From positions 55,789,738 through 55,853,737 of the forward strand of contig CM065684.1 of NCBI GenBank assembly GCA_017654935.2: a stretch of DNA of 64,000 nt, read 5' to 3'. Below the pieces are notes generated by a model. That model saw only the letters and a list, made by a program, of their open reading frames with translations. It was not told the DNA's origin and ran no database searches. Source of the stretch: Phymorhynchus buccinoides (lineage: Eukaryota > Mollusca > Gastropoda > Neogastropoda > Raphitomidae). Below are positions 1 through 13,800 of the stretch, piece by piece. A program made the translations under genes and the position numbers. Position 1 is the stretch's first letter, and each line of letters starts with the position of its first letter.

Positions 1-670
1 CAGTTCAAATTCAAATTCTTTCCGTTTTTGTGATGTGTGTTTTGAGTCTGGATACATACACTGTACATGTAATTAAAGACAAATCGCTATGTTAAAAACA
101 ACAATTTTATTTTGATTACAGATGTACATGTAGATTCATTAAAATCTCTCGCTTAAACGAGCCATCCTGTCAGCTGTCAGTTCTTAGTGTGAAGTGACTT
201 CCAGTGTGAGAGACAAATTGAAATGAATAAAATCTGTCAAAACACAAGAGTTCATACAGTACAGTGTATGTGTACTGTATGTGAACACTTTATATTAATC
301 CTACAACTTGACAAAAGCACGAGTAAAAGACAATGATTTTGTTTTCTTGAGTGATTTTAACGCCATGCAGGGTCTTTCAATTGACAACAGCTCACCTTCC
401 AACTTCACACTCAACCATGTAAACGTCAAAAGCGTGTTGTCAGTTTGTCTGTTGTTCTCCCTCTCAAAAAAAAGGGGGGGGGGGGGGGGGTAAAGAGGAA
501 AAATTAGAGAGAAAAAGTGGCCAATAAAGCGAAATTGAAGATTTCAGCTTTGGCCGTAAAAACGAACAAAATAACACATGCTTAAGAAGAAAAAATTCCG
601 TATATTAGGAAATTGGCCGATTAAGCGGCTTTGGCCGATTATCCGAAGGCCGATAAAGCGGATTCCACTG
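1..670. mobile_element. Tigger/pogo-like MITE, cut by window start
   Basis: The right terminus ends at 670 with GCGGATTCCACTG followed by TA. The intact mirror copy at 29962-30770 has both inverted termini (CAGTGGAATCCGC) and TA on each side, as expected for Tc1/mariner-pogo insertions. No transposase is recognisable inside. A G-run sits at 474-490. Confidence 0.75.
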
Positions 671-789
671 TATATTGAATATTATGCAATGATGACTTCA
701 AAGTGTATATTTGTCTTTTATTATCCATATCATGTTTGCCCATGGATAAAACTTTAAAAAATGTTCTTGTGTGAGAAAGGTGACCTGGA

Positions 790-1290
790 ACTTTGTGTAT
801 GTTCATTGGTGATGAATGTACTCTGGAATTCCTTTTCAGGTCAGGGTCAGCGTAATGAGGGCAACTAGGCCTCACGGCCTCTCAAGTGCCCTTTCAATTT
901 AGTTTTTGTAGTATTGGGCACAGCTGTGATGGTTTTTGATGACTCAATCAGGTCAGGGTAATGAGGGCAACTAGGCCTCGCGGCCTCTCAAGTGCCCTTT
1001 CAATTTAGTTTTTGTAGTATTGGGCACAGCTGTGACGTTTTTTGATGACTCAATCAGTCATGTTGGTATCTCAATTCTGTCAATTTAGGGTCTTTGTCCA
1101 AGAGGTTTTTAAACTGGTTAAGGTTTGGTGCAAGCTTGATTTGTGCAGAGAGGTTATTCCAATACTTTTTAGTTGACAGACATGTTTTGGCAATACAGTG
1201 TTATATTTGAGGAAAGATTCTTGTAACAAAACATTTAATGGAAATTCAAACTTGAATCTAAACAGTTAGGGAGATTGAGAATATGTTTAC
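790..1290 (-). mobile_element. LINE 3' end remnant
   Basis: Read on the - strand, the conceptual translation contains YWNNLSAQIKLAPNLNQF and ends with a stop near 1050. This is the usual C-terminus of CR1/L2-like non-LTR retrotransposon polymerases (the WN-LP...F-L pattern). Downstream is a 3' tail with a duplicated segment carrying GGCCGCGAGGCCTAG. The mirror copy is at 29350-29780 and a related copy at 43170-43490. Confidence 0.65.
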
Positions 1291-1508
1291 TAAGCTGTTT
1301 TCTTATATTCACTCAAAATAGGTTTCCCATGTTTGTTTTGCTTTATTTAGAATGTGAAGAAACGAAGATGACTGCTGGGTTCAGTTACGTCATTACAGAA
1401 ATTACGTCTTTACGTCATGTATGTCACTATGTTATATCTATTTTTAGCACTGGACAACGGGTTGAACCCGAAATGTCGTGATTTGTTTTGCGCTGTGTTT
1501 TTTTGTTA

Positions 1509-1748
1509 TTAACTCTTTCATCGCCACTGTCGCCTCTTGGCACCACAATGATTTAACACCCATGTCACTAAAGGGCATCACATGAGGGTCTGGTATCCAG
1601 TGACCTTATGTTCTTCATTTTGAGAGGTAAGGGCAGACCCTATTTTATGCATGTCAAAGAGGAATCCCCAATATTGCAGACGAAATCTTTTCTAAGTAAG
1701 GCTAATGGTAAATTTTGGCTGAGGAATGGCTAGCGTTGAAAGGGTTAA
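1509..1748. mobile_element. piggyBac-type TTAA MITE, copy 1
   Basis: A 240-bp element bounded by TTAA, with termini reading TTAACYCTTTCAYCGCCA and, at the other end, the complement ending AAAGGGTTAA. The interior shares 'cactaaa(a)ggcatca' and 'gaatccccaatattgcaga' with the other copies in the window. TTAA flanks plus CCCTTT-type ends are the piggyBac signature. No ORF; non-autonomous. Confidence 0.85.
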
Positions 1749-1881
1749 ACCTTTTATTTTGGGTATTAATTTTGACTTTTAATTTGTTATGAGCTTTATT
1801 CAGACTTCATTAGTTTCATATGACATAACTTGTTCATACTTTTTGACTCATCCAATTCCCAAAATATTTCTTTTTTTGCAG

Positions 1882-4800
1882 GTTTTTTGAAAGAGTGCAA
1901 AAGGGAGAACAGAATGTTGTTCTCAATATGGCAGCAGAGGTAGGTTTGTGTGTATGTGTGTTACCGATTCATGTGCATGTATCCAAGTGTGTGTCGTTGT
2001 GTGACTGTGAGACAGTGAGTGCACAATAGTATATGGAGAAACAGGAAGGTACCCTCTGCAGACCTGTTTACCCTTCCGGTTTTGCCGGAATTATTCCGGG
2101 AATTTGCAAAAATTCTGAATAAAATAACAAATTCCGGGTGAACGCTGAAAATCCTGGGATTTAGAAAAAACGTCTATTATTTGTTTCCGTTCGTATGAAA
2201 AGACGCAAGGGTTGACCGAAACCTTGGAGACGCGAGCTTTCATCATACCGGTACTCTTAAGCGGCCAATCGTTGAATACTTGTGTACCTAACACACTACG
2301 TCATCAGAAAAGGGGTTGTGCTTGACGTCACATGCATTAAATGCTGCATTTTCATTGGTTAAAAGGGTGAAATAATTGTTTTATTTCAGGGTCTGAGCTT
2401 CATGCAAATGGCGGCCAGGCTTTTACTGTCGATTCGAAGAGCTTTCCAGGCAGTTTTTTTTTATGGTAGAGATTGTAATTAGGGCTTGAAATGAGTCAAT
2501 TTAGATTATATTATCACTGGAAAATACAATGATGTGAGAATTTTGAACTTTTCAACGGAAAATGAAGTGAAAATTGATCGCGATGGCGCCGAGTTGCAAC
2601 TTGGCGGCCGCCGATCCGCAGCTGAGTGATTTTCTCTGTCCGATCGTGGACATGTCTAGGTATTTTGCTTTTTCCAGCTTGTTTTATACTAAAATTGACT
2701 AAGAAGTAATGACTGAAGGTACTAATAAAGCTTTTCTGGCAACATTGAGCCAAAAAATCACAATATTGAAAATCTACGCCGATGTTCGCGGAACCGATCT
2801 TGCTACCGATCAAAGACTTGACTTCGATTACCTTTATTTTAAACAAATTACCCCTATAATTCGAAAGGTGTCGGTGTCTAAATGACTTTGGATGATTATT
2901 CTTTTATTATTTGCACACCATTCATCCATCAATCCAAGTTAAAGGCACAAAAATAGCCAAGAGAGTGGTTGTATTTTTTAATTTTCAACACACCTGTGAG
3001 TGTGTGCACACAGTGCGCTCGCAAGATACCTTAAATCAGTGTTTTATCGCGAGTCGTGTACCGACGTGAATTCTGTGTGGGTTTTCTCAAATTCCGGGTT
3101 TTTTCTGTGGCAAATTCCAGTTTGTTCATTATATGGGTAAACAGGTCTGCCTCTGTATGCTGGAACCTATGTTAAGTGTATAAAATACTGGCTGAAGTTG
3201 TTAAAACTACCTATATCCAGACTTAGTAAACAGGCCTATCAAATGTTATTAAATGAACATGAAAAAGGAAAGGAAAATATGTGAAAAGAATTTTAACTAC
3301 ACCTGGGTTTGGAATTGTATGGCTATGTCAGGGGGTGGGAAGTGAGGATGGATTTATTATTGAATCTAAAGACAGAATTATTGCTTCCTGTCAGCAAAAT
3401 TAGCATTCCAAATTTGAAAATTCAGGTTAGTATGATTGGTATTATAGCTTTAAGGATGTATTTGAAGCTGAGAAATATCTAACAGTTGTAAACAATAGAT
3501 GGCATAGAATATGTCTGGCCAGGTTTAGGTCTAGAACTATGTCTATAGGCTTGAAAGCACATAAACAATGGTTTCATGATGATGAATTCAGGCATCAGAA
3601 TTGTCAGGATGTGCTAATTTCAGAGGATTAAGAATTTCTGACAGAGGATTGGCTTCTCTTATGAGAGGTTTTGCCTTTCTCTTCAGTGCTATCTTTTCTG
3701 TTAAGTACTAAAATCATCCATTTTAAAGTGGTCTATCACTGCATTAACCCTTTCACCGCCAAAGTCGCATTTTAGCACCACAGTGAATTAACACCTATGT
3801 CACTAAAAGGCATCAAATTAGGGGTCTATTATCCAAAGACCCTATTGTCTTAGTTTTGGGAAGTAAGGATAGACCTTATTTTATATATGTCACAGAAGAA
3901 TCCCCAATACTACAGATGGATTTTGTTCTCTATCCAAATGAATGTAATGGAAGTTTTGGGCTGAAATATGGCTGGCGGTGAAAGGGTTAAGCCTTTTTGG
4001 TGGTGTTTGGAACTGATTTCAGTGTTGTTCCTCTTCAGTCTATGGCCTTGATGGCCCTTTTACCGCAGTTTTCAGAGGTTTGGACTTCAGACTGTTCTGA
4101 TGCCTGATGATATATTTATTTATCTATGATTTATCCTTGTCCAATGTGGGGTGTTTTTTATATAGAAGATGATATACACTTTTTATTTTGTTGTAAAAAA
4201 TATGTGATTAGAAAGAAGTGTAACAATTTTGAAAAAAGTGTTGCAGTATATATGGATTTAGTTGGAGTGTTGAACATGAACTATGATGATGAATCCAAAA
4301 CAAATATGTTAACCTAATGCACCATGCACAGATATGTTAATAATGCGTAGCTATTTGTTTCTCTGTTACAGTTTGATCTGTCCCCCTGCATGTTGATGCG
4401 CTTCATACTGGATCTCTACATGGAACAAAAGAACAAGGCGCGTGAGTGAAGACAGTTGTCAGCATTGTTTGTGTGCACTATCTTAAATGGATTTATTGTA
4501 TTTCTTCTTCTTCTTCTGCGTTCCCAGGCCATATGGTCGTAATGGGTAAGGTAGATATGTGTCTGGTTTTCAGTTTTCACTGGTCTCCCCGCTGCATACA
4601 GCCGACACATTCCAATTTCGGAGGAGCTCAAGGGAGAAATATGTTGTTGTTTTCGTTCCCCAGCTTAAACGCTCTGGGGGCACACCCAGTGCCATGTGAA
4701 CATTTCTCATGGCCTTGGGTGGGAAGATTACGTGTATGGCTGCTTTTAAAGGGCCCCGCCACAATGGTGGCCATACTCCGACTTCAGGGGACTTCACTCC

Positions 4801-7800
4801 ATTCGTGGAGCCACCCACACATTCACTCCACCCGTGGAGTGACAACAACCAACAATTATTTACGGTGTGTAGGGAGAACTGACACTGGTAAAGACAGCTT
4901 CCATTGGGCACAGCCGCATCATTTTAATATTGGCCATGGGTCAATTTAACTTGCATCACATGTACTGTAGACACAGTGAATAGCCAAGGACCCTTGGCTG
5001 AAAGGGAGAAATATTATTTTGAAGATTTTTTTTAGAAAGGCAGGAGAATGGGTCTTCTTCTTCTTCGATCGCTCAGACAGTTTCCTGTCAATTATGAGCG
5101 CAGATGCGTCATGCTGCCATTATGCGCCTAACTAAGAAATAGTTAGGCCCAGCAAGTCCGACTTCAGCTGGAAGAAATTGTTTTGAAAGTGTTTCGTGAA
5201 AAAAGGCAGAAGAATGGACCGGTAAGGCAGAAAGATAGTAGATAGTAGACGACAGTAAGCAAAGGGAAAAGGCAGAGTCTAAAAGAGTGACAGATTAAAG
5301 GAAGTTACAAGCACAGAACTTCCAGAAGGTGGGGGAACTATTTATGCAAAAGACCCCCCGGTATCCCAATTAAGGCAGGAGAATGGGTCAATAAGTCAGA
5401 AAGATAGTAGATGATAGAAAGCTAAGTGAAAAGGCAGAGTCAAAGAAAGTGACAGATTAGAGGAAGTTACAAGCACAGAACTTCCAGAAGATGGGGGAAC
5501 TATTTTTTACGAAAGACCCCCTGGTATCCCCATGGGGAGCTATTGTATTTATAATACAGTATCTACAGTAAAAAAAAAAAAATCTATTTCAGCATTTTTA
5601 TTTAAGCCTTCAGTCTGAAAAAGAAACATGATTTATCTCCCCCCACCCCCACCCCCTAAAAAGCGTGTGCTTGTTCGTAGTTTTTAAAAAAAAAAGGATA
5701 AACTTAGGATAAAGCAAATAATTAATAAAACAAAAGCAATGAAAGTGTAACATTTTCATGCCTTGCATCCAACTTTTGTACGTTGAAAAAGAAAATTCAG
5801 CATTTTTAGCCTTCATTCAAAGAACAAATGATTTCATTCCCTAAGTAAAAATTCCACCCTACGTGTGTGTCTGTATGTGTGGTGTCTGTGTGTGTGCATG
5901 CATACATGTGTGTGTATGTATGTGTGTATTTTCTGGAGAGTAAGTGTGTGTGTGTGCAGCTGTCTGTGTGTCCATGCAACCTAATGTCTATGATTTACTG
6001 AATATGAGATAAAGGTCGAGTCTGTGTCTATATATGTGTGCATGCGCACATGTGTGTGTATGTGGGGGTGTCTGTGTGTGCTGCTATGTGCATGCGTTGT
6101 TGCTGACTGTCATTCTTGAATACTACTCTTGTTGTCTGCTTATTGTTGAACACTTGGTTGTAAAGCGCTTTGCGCTCATTTGAGGTAAAGTGCTTTGTGT
6201 AATGTTATTATTATTTATGTTTGAACTCCTAGTTCAGTAAGAACAGAATTACATTAGAGTGGGAACGAGGGTTGTATATGTCCCGTGTCTGTATGTATAT
6301 GTGACAACATTTTCTTCCACTTGAGCCTTTAACTAATGAACCAACCTTAATGAAATTTGGCAGAATGGTTCCTTAGAGTTTTTAGATACTGCCCGTGATG
6401 TCTTTTTAAACCATATTAATGTAATCCTTGTAAATCATATTTAAATAATTAATACAAAGACACAGTGACTGATTATTTTGAAGATAATGGATGGATTTTA
6501 ACCAAAGTTTGGTGGGGGGAAATCTCATCTAGGACAGTTTATTGTAAAATATTAAACTACTGGGTATTCCCATACCAATGCACTTATGCGGGAAATGGGT
6601 TAACACAAAAAATCCACAATAATCCAAGAGTTGAATATTATCTCCCCTGATTTTCATTATTAGCTGGGAGTACAGAGTTTATGCAACGGTGAAAGTAGTC
6701 CAGGCATGCTCCTGAAACCAGGATTGAAAAAGCTGATAGAAAGTCTTCAGGATACGACATCTTGTCATCCGGATCCATGGTCTTATAAAATCAAACGTAT
6801 TTTGCCAAAATAGATGGCAGATTTAAGCAAGATGATAGAGATGCAATTCTAACACTTTTAGTCATTTCATACATGTATATCTGTATTGTTAAAAATTTGG
6901 GACTTTACTGGTGTTGCACTGCCTCCGGGTATTGCCTCCAGGATCGTTCGCACCATCTTTTCATCATGCAATTCTAACACTGTCCCCACCCATCCTGTAC
7001 ACAGGCACACACACACATTGAAATTTATTTTTTAATGTCAACATTTTAGATTCAGAAAACGTGCCATTTCAGGATTGATCAAATGTTTTTCCTTTCACCC
7101 ATGTATAATGGCTTTGTCATCTTGTCATACATTATTGAAGGTGGTGTTGTTGTTTTTGCAGTGTCACAGAATATGCGAGCTAGGGCGATAACCAACCTTT
7201 TCAAGCACCCAGAGAACATCGCTCAGCCAGACCTGGCGCTAGCTGCTAAGCAAGTAAGTCTTTCGTACAAATTAGTTCCCCAACCTTCTAGAAGATAAGT
7301 GCTTGTAACTTCCTCTAATCTCACTCTATTTGACTACCATACTTTACGGACTATAAGGCACACCTGATTATAAGGCGCACCCCCCAAATTTTACCCAAAA
7401 TTTGGATTTTGTTATAGTTTCTTACTATACTATCAGTCACATTATAAGGCGCAGGGGTCTGGGGGGAAAAAAGTATCGCCTTATAGTCCGTAAAATAGGG
7501 TAAGCCTTTTCCCTTTGCTTACTGTCATCTACTATCTTTCTGCCTTGTTAGTTCATTCTCCTGCCATTTTTCAAGACATTCTTACAAAGCTTTTCTCCAG
7601 CCGAAGTAGGACATGCTGGGCCTAACTATTTCTTAGGCGCAAAGCAGCAGCATGACGCATCTGCACTCATATGACAGGAAACTGAGCGATCGAAGAAGAA
7701 GTTAGCTTGTGAGAGCAGTTTACGTCCTGAGGCTCAGGTCATAATTCTTATATACAGATGTGCAGATCTATGTCGCTCAAATCTCCCACCTGACGCATTG

Positions 7801-10800
7801 GATTTCAGACTAGTGTGTCACACAGATGTGCAGATCTATGACACTCAAATCTCCCACCTGACGCATTGGATTTCAGACCAGTGTGTCACACAGATGACAG
7901 ATGTGCAGATCTGTGTCGCTCAAATCTCCCATCTGACGCATTGGATTCCAGGCCTGTGAGACCTCTTAGGATACCTAGATGATCCTATTTTAAAAAGTTA
8001 GACATATATTTTGTGCTCTGATTCTGAGCTGGTTTCATTGATTCTCCTCGCAGGATGTCCTGAATTGAAGGATTTTTAGCCTAGAGGTGGCATCGCCGGA
8101 TTAATAGAATTTGAGAAGCAACGATTTTCTTACACACACACATGCTTGTACAATAAAAAGGGCCTATATAAACATTTGCTAAATTCAGAGGATTGTAGCA
8201 CTAGTCTAGAGGGGTGAAAAAAGAGTACCGGTAGTAAATGTGTGTGTGCGCTGTCCCTGCACTCTGCTGGATTTTTTTTAATTTCCCAGGAGCACCCATG
8301 TATGTATGTATGTGTTATGGGTAAAGGTAAAGATGTGCCACCCCCCCTGCATTTCTCGGTTAATTCAATTTTTCCGTGTTTGCCTTTCTTACCAAGCATA
8401 AAGCTGTATTTTATTAACCTTTTCAGATGATTATCTTTTTGGAATACTAACCCTAACCCTATAAGACAGGAAAACGCAATGAACCACGACTGTGACAAAT
8501 GCCACGGTGTACTACATTACATAGGGGGGGGGGGGGGGGGGGGACCTATTAGATAATGGCCTTTATCATGACTGCAATTAATTATTGAACAAAGATAATT
8601 AGCTGAAAATGTTCATAAAATACAGCTTCATGTTTGGTAAGAAAGGCAAAAACGGAAAAATGGAATTAACCGAGAAATATAGGGGGGTGGCACATCTTGA
8701 CCTATGCCGTGTTATGTATATGAACATAATACATAGAAGGCCTATTTTGACCTATGGTATCTATTATAATATTAACAATCAAGCTTACAAGTAACTAGAG
8801 AGCTCATAAAAAAGAAATGTTGTCAGACTGGTATTTCCCCTGTAAGGACAAAACGTCCATATCAACTCTGTTGGACTTTGTCTTGTTGATTATAGTAAGA
8901 GAGCCAGGACACTTTTCCTATTGCAGACCTGCCTACAGCTACGATTTGGCCGTAGCAGCTACAAAAAATAAAGCTTTGCTACGGAGCTACAGCAACTTTA
9001 ACGTTGTTACAGGAGGGGGGTAGTGGGGGATTGCCGACGCATTTAATTTTGCGTGTGCCGTTCCCAGTGTTGTCTGTTTCTAAGAGCAGACGCGCGATAA
9101 CCTAGTCACTTCCATTTTTATCAAAGTGACTGTGCATGCATTCTTATTACTTTCTCTAAAAAAATGGCAGACTCCAGCAGCAGTAGCGATTCGGGAGATG
9201 TTTCAAACGAAGAAAAACGAACTCAAACCTGAAAACGAAAATCATCTGGCACACCATCTTGTTCTAAGAAAAAAACGTCCTGCCACACAAGTTTTCAAAA
9301 CCGTTTACACGGAGGAGTGGCCTTGCATCGCCAGAAGTCAACTGGGTGCGAACCATGCTCACTGCAACCTCTACCGTGCGGACTTCTCTGTGAATCATGG
9401 CAGTGGAGACGATTGCTGTCGACACGTTCAATCGGCAAAACATAAGCAGTACGTTTCAGACGTCATTTGTGGATGCTACTGAAACATTTGCCTTGCTACT
9501 GAAAATTGATGGCTGGGCTACTGATTTGGAAAATTCCAAGTAGGCAGGTCTGCTACTGATTTTGTGGCTTCAGGATAGTTTGTCCTATCGTTTGTCCATG
9601 TGCCGAATGCATGTGTGAGGAAGGTTCTAGAACAACTACCCCCCGGACAGTCACCCCCTAGACAACTACCCCCCTAGGACAAGTACTCCCCTGAAAACAT
9701 ATATAGTCAAATATTTAAAAAAAGTGAAAAAATTGACATGGTTTTTTTTTGCTTGCATATTATATTTTATTTTACATTTCATGGACTAATTTCTATATAC
9801 AAGGCAATTATATACAAGGCAAAATGTTCTTCATATAATCTACATCTGTATGTTGTGTGCAATAACCTCGTAGAAAGTCCAAGATAGGGCGGTTGCTATA
9901 GTCGGCCCCAACTCTAAGCGCTCGGTGATGGCCTTGTATTTGCCGCGTTGTGGTGGAACCACTTGTCCAGCTAGTATCTGGGGGGTAGTTGTCCTGATAC
10001 CGCACGTGTGTGTGTGTGCGTGTGCGCGCTCCAATTTCTTTAAAATGTTTAACAAATAATGTGTGGGGGGTACTTGTCCAGGGGGTAGATGTGGGGGTAC
10101 TTGTCCAGGGGGTACTTGTCCTGATACCATGAAGAAGGGAGTGGAGAGAGACAATTGGGTTTTTTAGCGCAAGCTTCATGTGCATGAAATGAGTGGGTTG
10201 TTTTTTTGTTAAAACAGGCGACCCTCAAAGATGACATTTTTGGGCCATTTCCGGACAGAATAAGACGGTAAGTAATTTTCTTATTCAGATTGGTTTGCTT
10301 TTTTTTTTTTTTCAATCTCTTTGTTAAACTTAATGGTAGTGGTAGAAAGAAAGTTTAATGTCCTCATCACTGATGGCTTTTGCCCTGAAGTCTTTTCAAT
10401 TCAAAATAAAATGTCAGTCCTTTCAATTTTGATTTGCCAGATCTCCATTGTATGTGTTGCGTTCTACTGAACATTGATGGCGCACTTTTCCATGGTAAGT
10501 ATATTTTTTGAAAATGTCATCTGTTTGTGTTAACAGAGCTCTTGGAGTCCAGTTTGAAGTCTGTCTAAAGAACTGGTGCAAAGAAAATGACATTGGATAC
10601 CTCTGTAAGTTGATGAATTGCATACTTCTTTTTGAATTCCCGCCTGTTTGTCTGCATATGTAAAACAAATGTGTGTGTTTTTTACGCAGAAAGATTTGTT
10701 GTTTGGATTTGGTTGAGAGTTACAGTGTCATCCACCAAACTAGAGCATGAAAGCGCTGTATCACCAGCAGCATTTATGACCCCAGTGACCTTGAAATTTG

Positions 10801-13800
10801 ACCAATGAATTTCATTTTCAAGCTTGGCCTACCTATCCGCATGCAAAATGTGAGGGTCATAGGTCCCTCCGTTCAAACGCTGTTGTGGTAACGTAATTGT
10901 ATGAATAGTCAGCCATCCAGGAACAAACAGACAGCAGTGAAAACATTAACCAGCTTTAATTTCAAAGCTGTTTAAAGATTCTTAGAATTTTTGAGACATT
11001 TTCTTTATCCTTTCACCGCCAATGTCGCATTTTTGCGCCGCACTGATTAAACGCCCATGTCATTCAAAATCTTAAAGCGAGGGGTCTTTTAGCCAATGAT
11101 CTTGGATTCTTAATTTTGAGAGAGGATAGGCCTTATTTCAAATGTATCACAGAAGAATCCCCAATATTTCAGACAAAAATCTTTTCTCTATCCATGTAAG
11201 TTTAATGGAAAATTGTGGCTAAAAAGTGGCTGGGGGCGAAAGGGTTAAGTATTACAGGGGGTTGCAATTTTCCCCTTTCTTTCATTTTTCAGAAGAGCTA
11301 TATAAAAAGTTATGAAAAGATTTAGCAGTAAACTTTGTCTAACTCAGTTGTCATATTTTACCTAAAAAGTATACTAAAAATAGTAAATGTTAAGTTAATA
11401 GAGATAGATTCCATTCAAGTTCAGTAGTGGAACTTGTGTCACTGTTTTTAAAACAAAAAAAGACACTTTGTATTGTGAATTTGTGCTTTTATTTATTATC
11501 AGTGATAGATTTTAACGAAACATGTTATGGGTTTTTCTTCCTCCATTTTTTAATGATTTTTATGTCAATGGGTGTACGTGTCAATCTTAAGTATTCCTTT
11601 TATCATTTTCTGGTACAATATTAGAATTATCTCCCCTTTCTGTGCAATACAGCAGAATGTTTTAACATAGCCTATGCATTTATTGTTGATCCTGTGTTGT
11701 TTTCTAGTGTAGCGTTTGAATTCCTTGCCCTTTGTCAATTGTGTGCATTCCTTCAAAATGTGCCAATGTGTATGTACAGTACTCCCAACCTCCACTTTCC
11801 GACCTGATTTTCAGTGACCGATCGTTTTACTATACAAGTGTCTTCTCATCAGCAACCACCTCCAATACCCGATTAACGACCTCTTGCTTTCTGAATTTTA
11901 CGACCATCTCACAAAAAATCGGACCCACAAAAATCGTGGAAAACAAAAAATGAAGAGAGGTGGTCAGATTTGTCGCTGTTGTGCAGTTTCCATCATTCTG
12001 CATGGTTAGTTTCTACCCTAGTGAAAAACAGCTATAACAGTTTCTACCCTAGTGAAAAACAGTAATATCTTGCTTTAAAATGTACAGGTTAGTTGTTTAT
12101 TTGCTCATTTGTTTGCATTTTTGTTATGTGTTTATGTTTGTAATGACCTCTCCTCACCCACCTCCCATTTCAGACCACCTCCCTTTTAAGACCACTTTGT
12201 TGGTGCATTTTCCATGGACGCTTGTGGGGGGTAGTTCTGTATTAATCCTTCATTGTTATTTTATGAGGTGATGTCCGAGTTGCCTTCCATTTGTGTGCAT
12301 TTCAGCTGAAGACGACATGCGCAAGAAGGGCTACGACAAGACCCCAGATATCAAGCTCACTGTGCCCATTGGTAAGTCGTGTGTGCAGAGAAAAATCATG
12401 CATTTTTCGAAGTACTGTCATTTGATCATCACTTTTGCTATTTCAATACTTTCCATTGATACAGAGCTTCAGATTGTCGATGCGCCGCATTATTGACTCG
12501 TTCTTTTTAATTATGGCGCATGTCAGCACCGTGTGATGCGCCATTAGGGGGCATCCCATTCCATGATAATTCCGTTTGGTTTTTTTCCCAAACTGTAGAA
12601 GATTTTGTGGTGAACTGGACGTGATGATTTTGCTTACAACGAAAATTACAGTGATGATATATAATGATGATCATGTTGACACTATTGTTCCAGCTGTCGA
12701 CGGTTTTGTGGTGAACTGGATAGAGAGCAAAGCGGCTTTTGGCAATGTGGAATGGCACACCAAGAACGTGCAGGACCAGATAGGACCCTACATTCACAGG
12801 TCAGCAAGACATGTCTCTATCTTATTCAACAGGCACATCGCCTTTGTAGTATCAGTGTTTCCTTCTTTTCATGTTTTCCTATCAAATCAAGGAGCAGATT
12901 TGAGAGTGCTTATTTTTTTATTTATAAGGCGATACTTTTTTTTTCCAAGAATGAGACTCCTACGCCTTATGGTATAATGTATTCACCCCCCGGATAGTTT
13001 GCCGCTTGCTCAGTGTTTTGCAGAACAAAACGCCACGCAAACTATCGGCAAACAAATGGTGTTTCTTAGACAGTTTTCGCCGATTTGAGCGAGCGCAACG
13101 AAACGTTAGCCGGTATGACTACTATGGTAATATAGTAATGAATAGAATGTTCTAGATGTGCCGCTATATATACTGCTCAAAATTTGCTAATGCTATTATC
13201 TTAAGCATACAAAATTATCAAAGATAAACATCAAGCCATTACTTTTTTTTCTTGTTCAGTTTAATTATCATGTCTTTACATTTTGATAGAAAACAAGGTC
13301 TGAGAATGATTTGATTGGCTTACCTCAAGGAACGTTTGTGTTACCCATTCTAAATGCAGAAAACCGAATGGAGCGAATTTTTCATTTTCAGATTATTATT
13401 ATTTTGTGGCAAGAAAAGTTATGGATAAGCGTGTGCGAGACCCCCTCACTGCACTTCCAGCCTGGAAACGCCATTTTGTGCTCTGGAGGAGATTTTGAAG
13501 CTCATGCTGATCCAGGGTGTTCCAGACCTGCCTACCCCTACGGATTTTCCGTAGTTGATACAGAATTTGACTGTAAACTACGGAACTACGGTTGATGACC
13601 AAATTCTACGATTTTCTGTTACCGCAAAGTACGTTTTCTAGCACGGTTCGTTTGAGGTCCGCTTGCCTCTATAAATAGGTTCGTATAGGCGCGCAGCAAG
13701 CAGGGCTCTCGCGCATGCGCCGTCCGACATTAGCGTTACCAAAATGGCAGCGAGAGAAAGCCTTCAGTCGGGTGACAGTGATTCAGTTTGCGAAGTTATT

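Larger units (their letters stand above)
1..9078 (+). repeat. Left arm of large inverted repeat
   Basis: The whole interval recurs as its reverse complement at 21501-30629. Base 1 pairs with 30629 and base 9078 with 21501. The arms are nearly identical: the first 90 bases differ at one site, and other differences are single bases or small indels in homopolymers. Every element and CDIN1 exon in this arm (exons 4-6) has a mirror copy. The outer end may continue left of the window, because the window starts inside a Tigger-like element. The inner end falls inside a hAT-like element at 8924-9552. Confidence 0.97.

Noticed and set aside
4446..4949. 167-codon ORF on + and 113-codon ORF on -
   Set aside because: Both lie in a dispersed GAA-tailed repeat and differ between the two arms by frame-changing indels.
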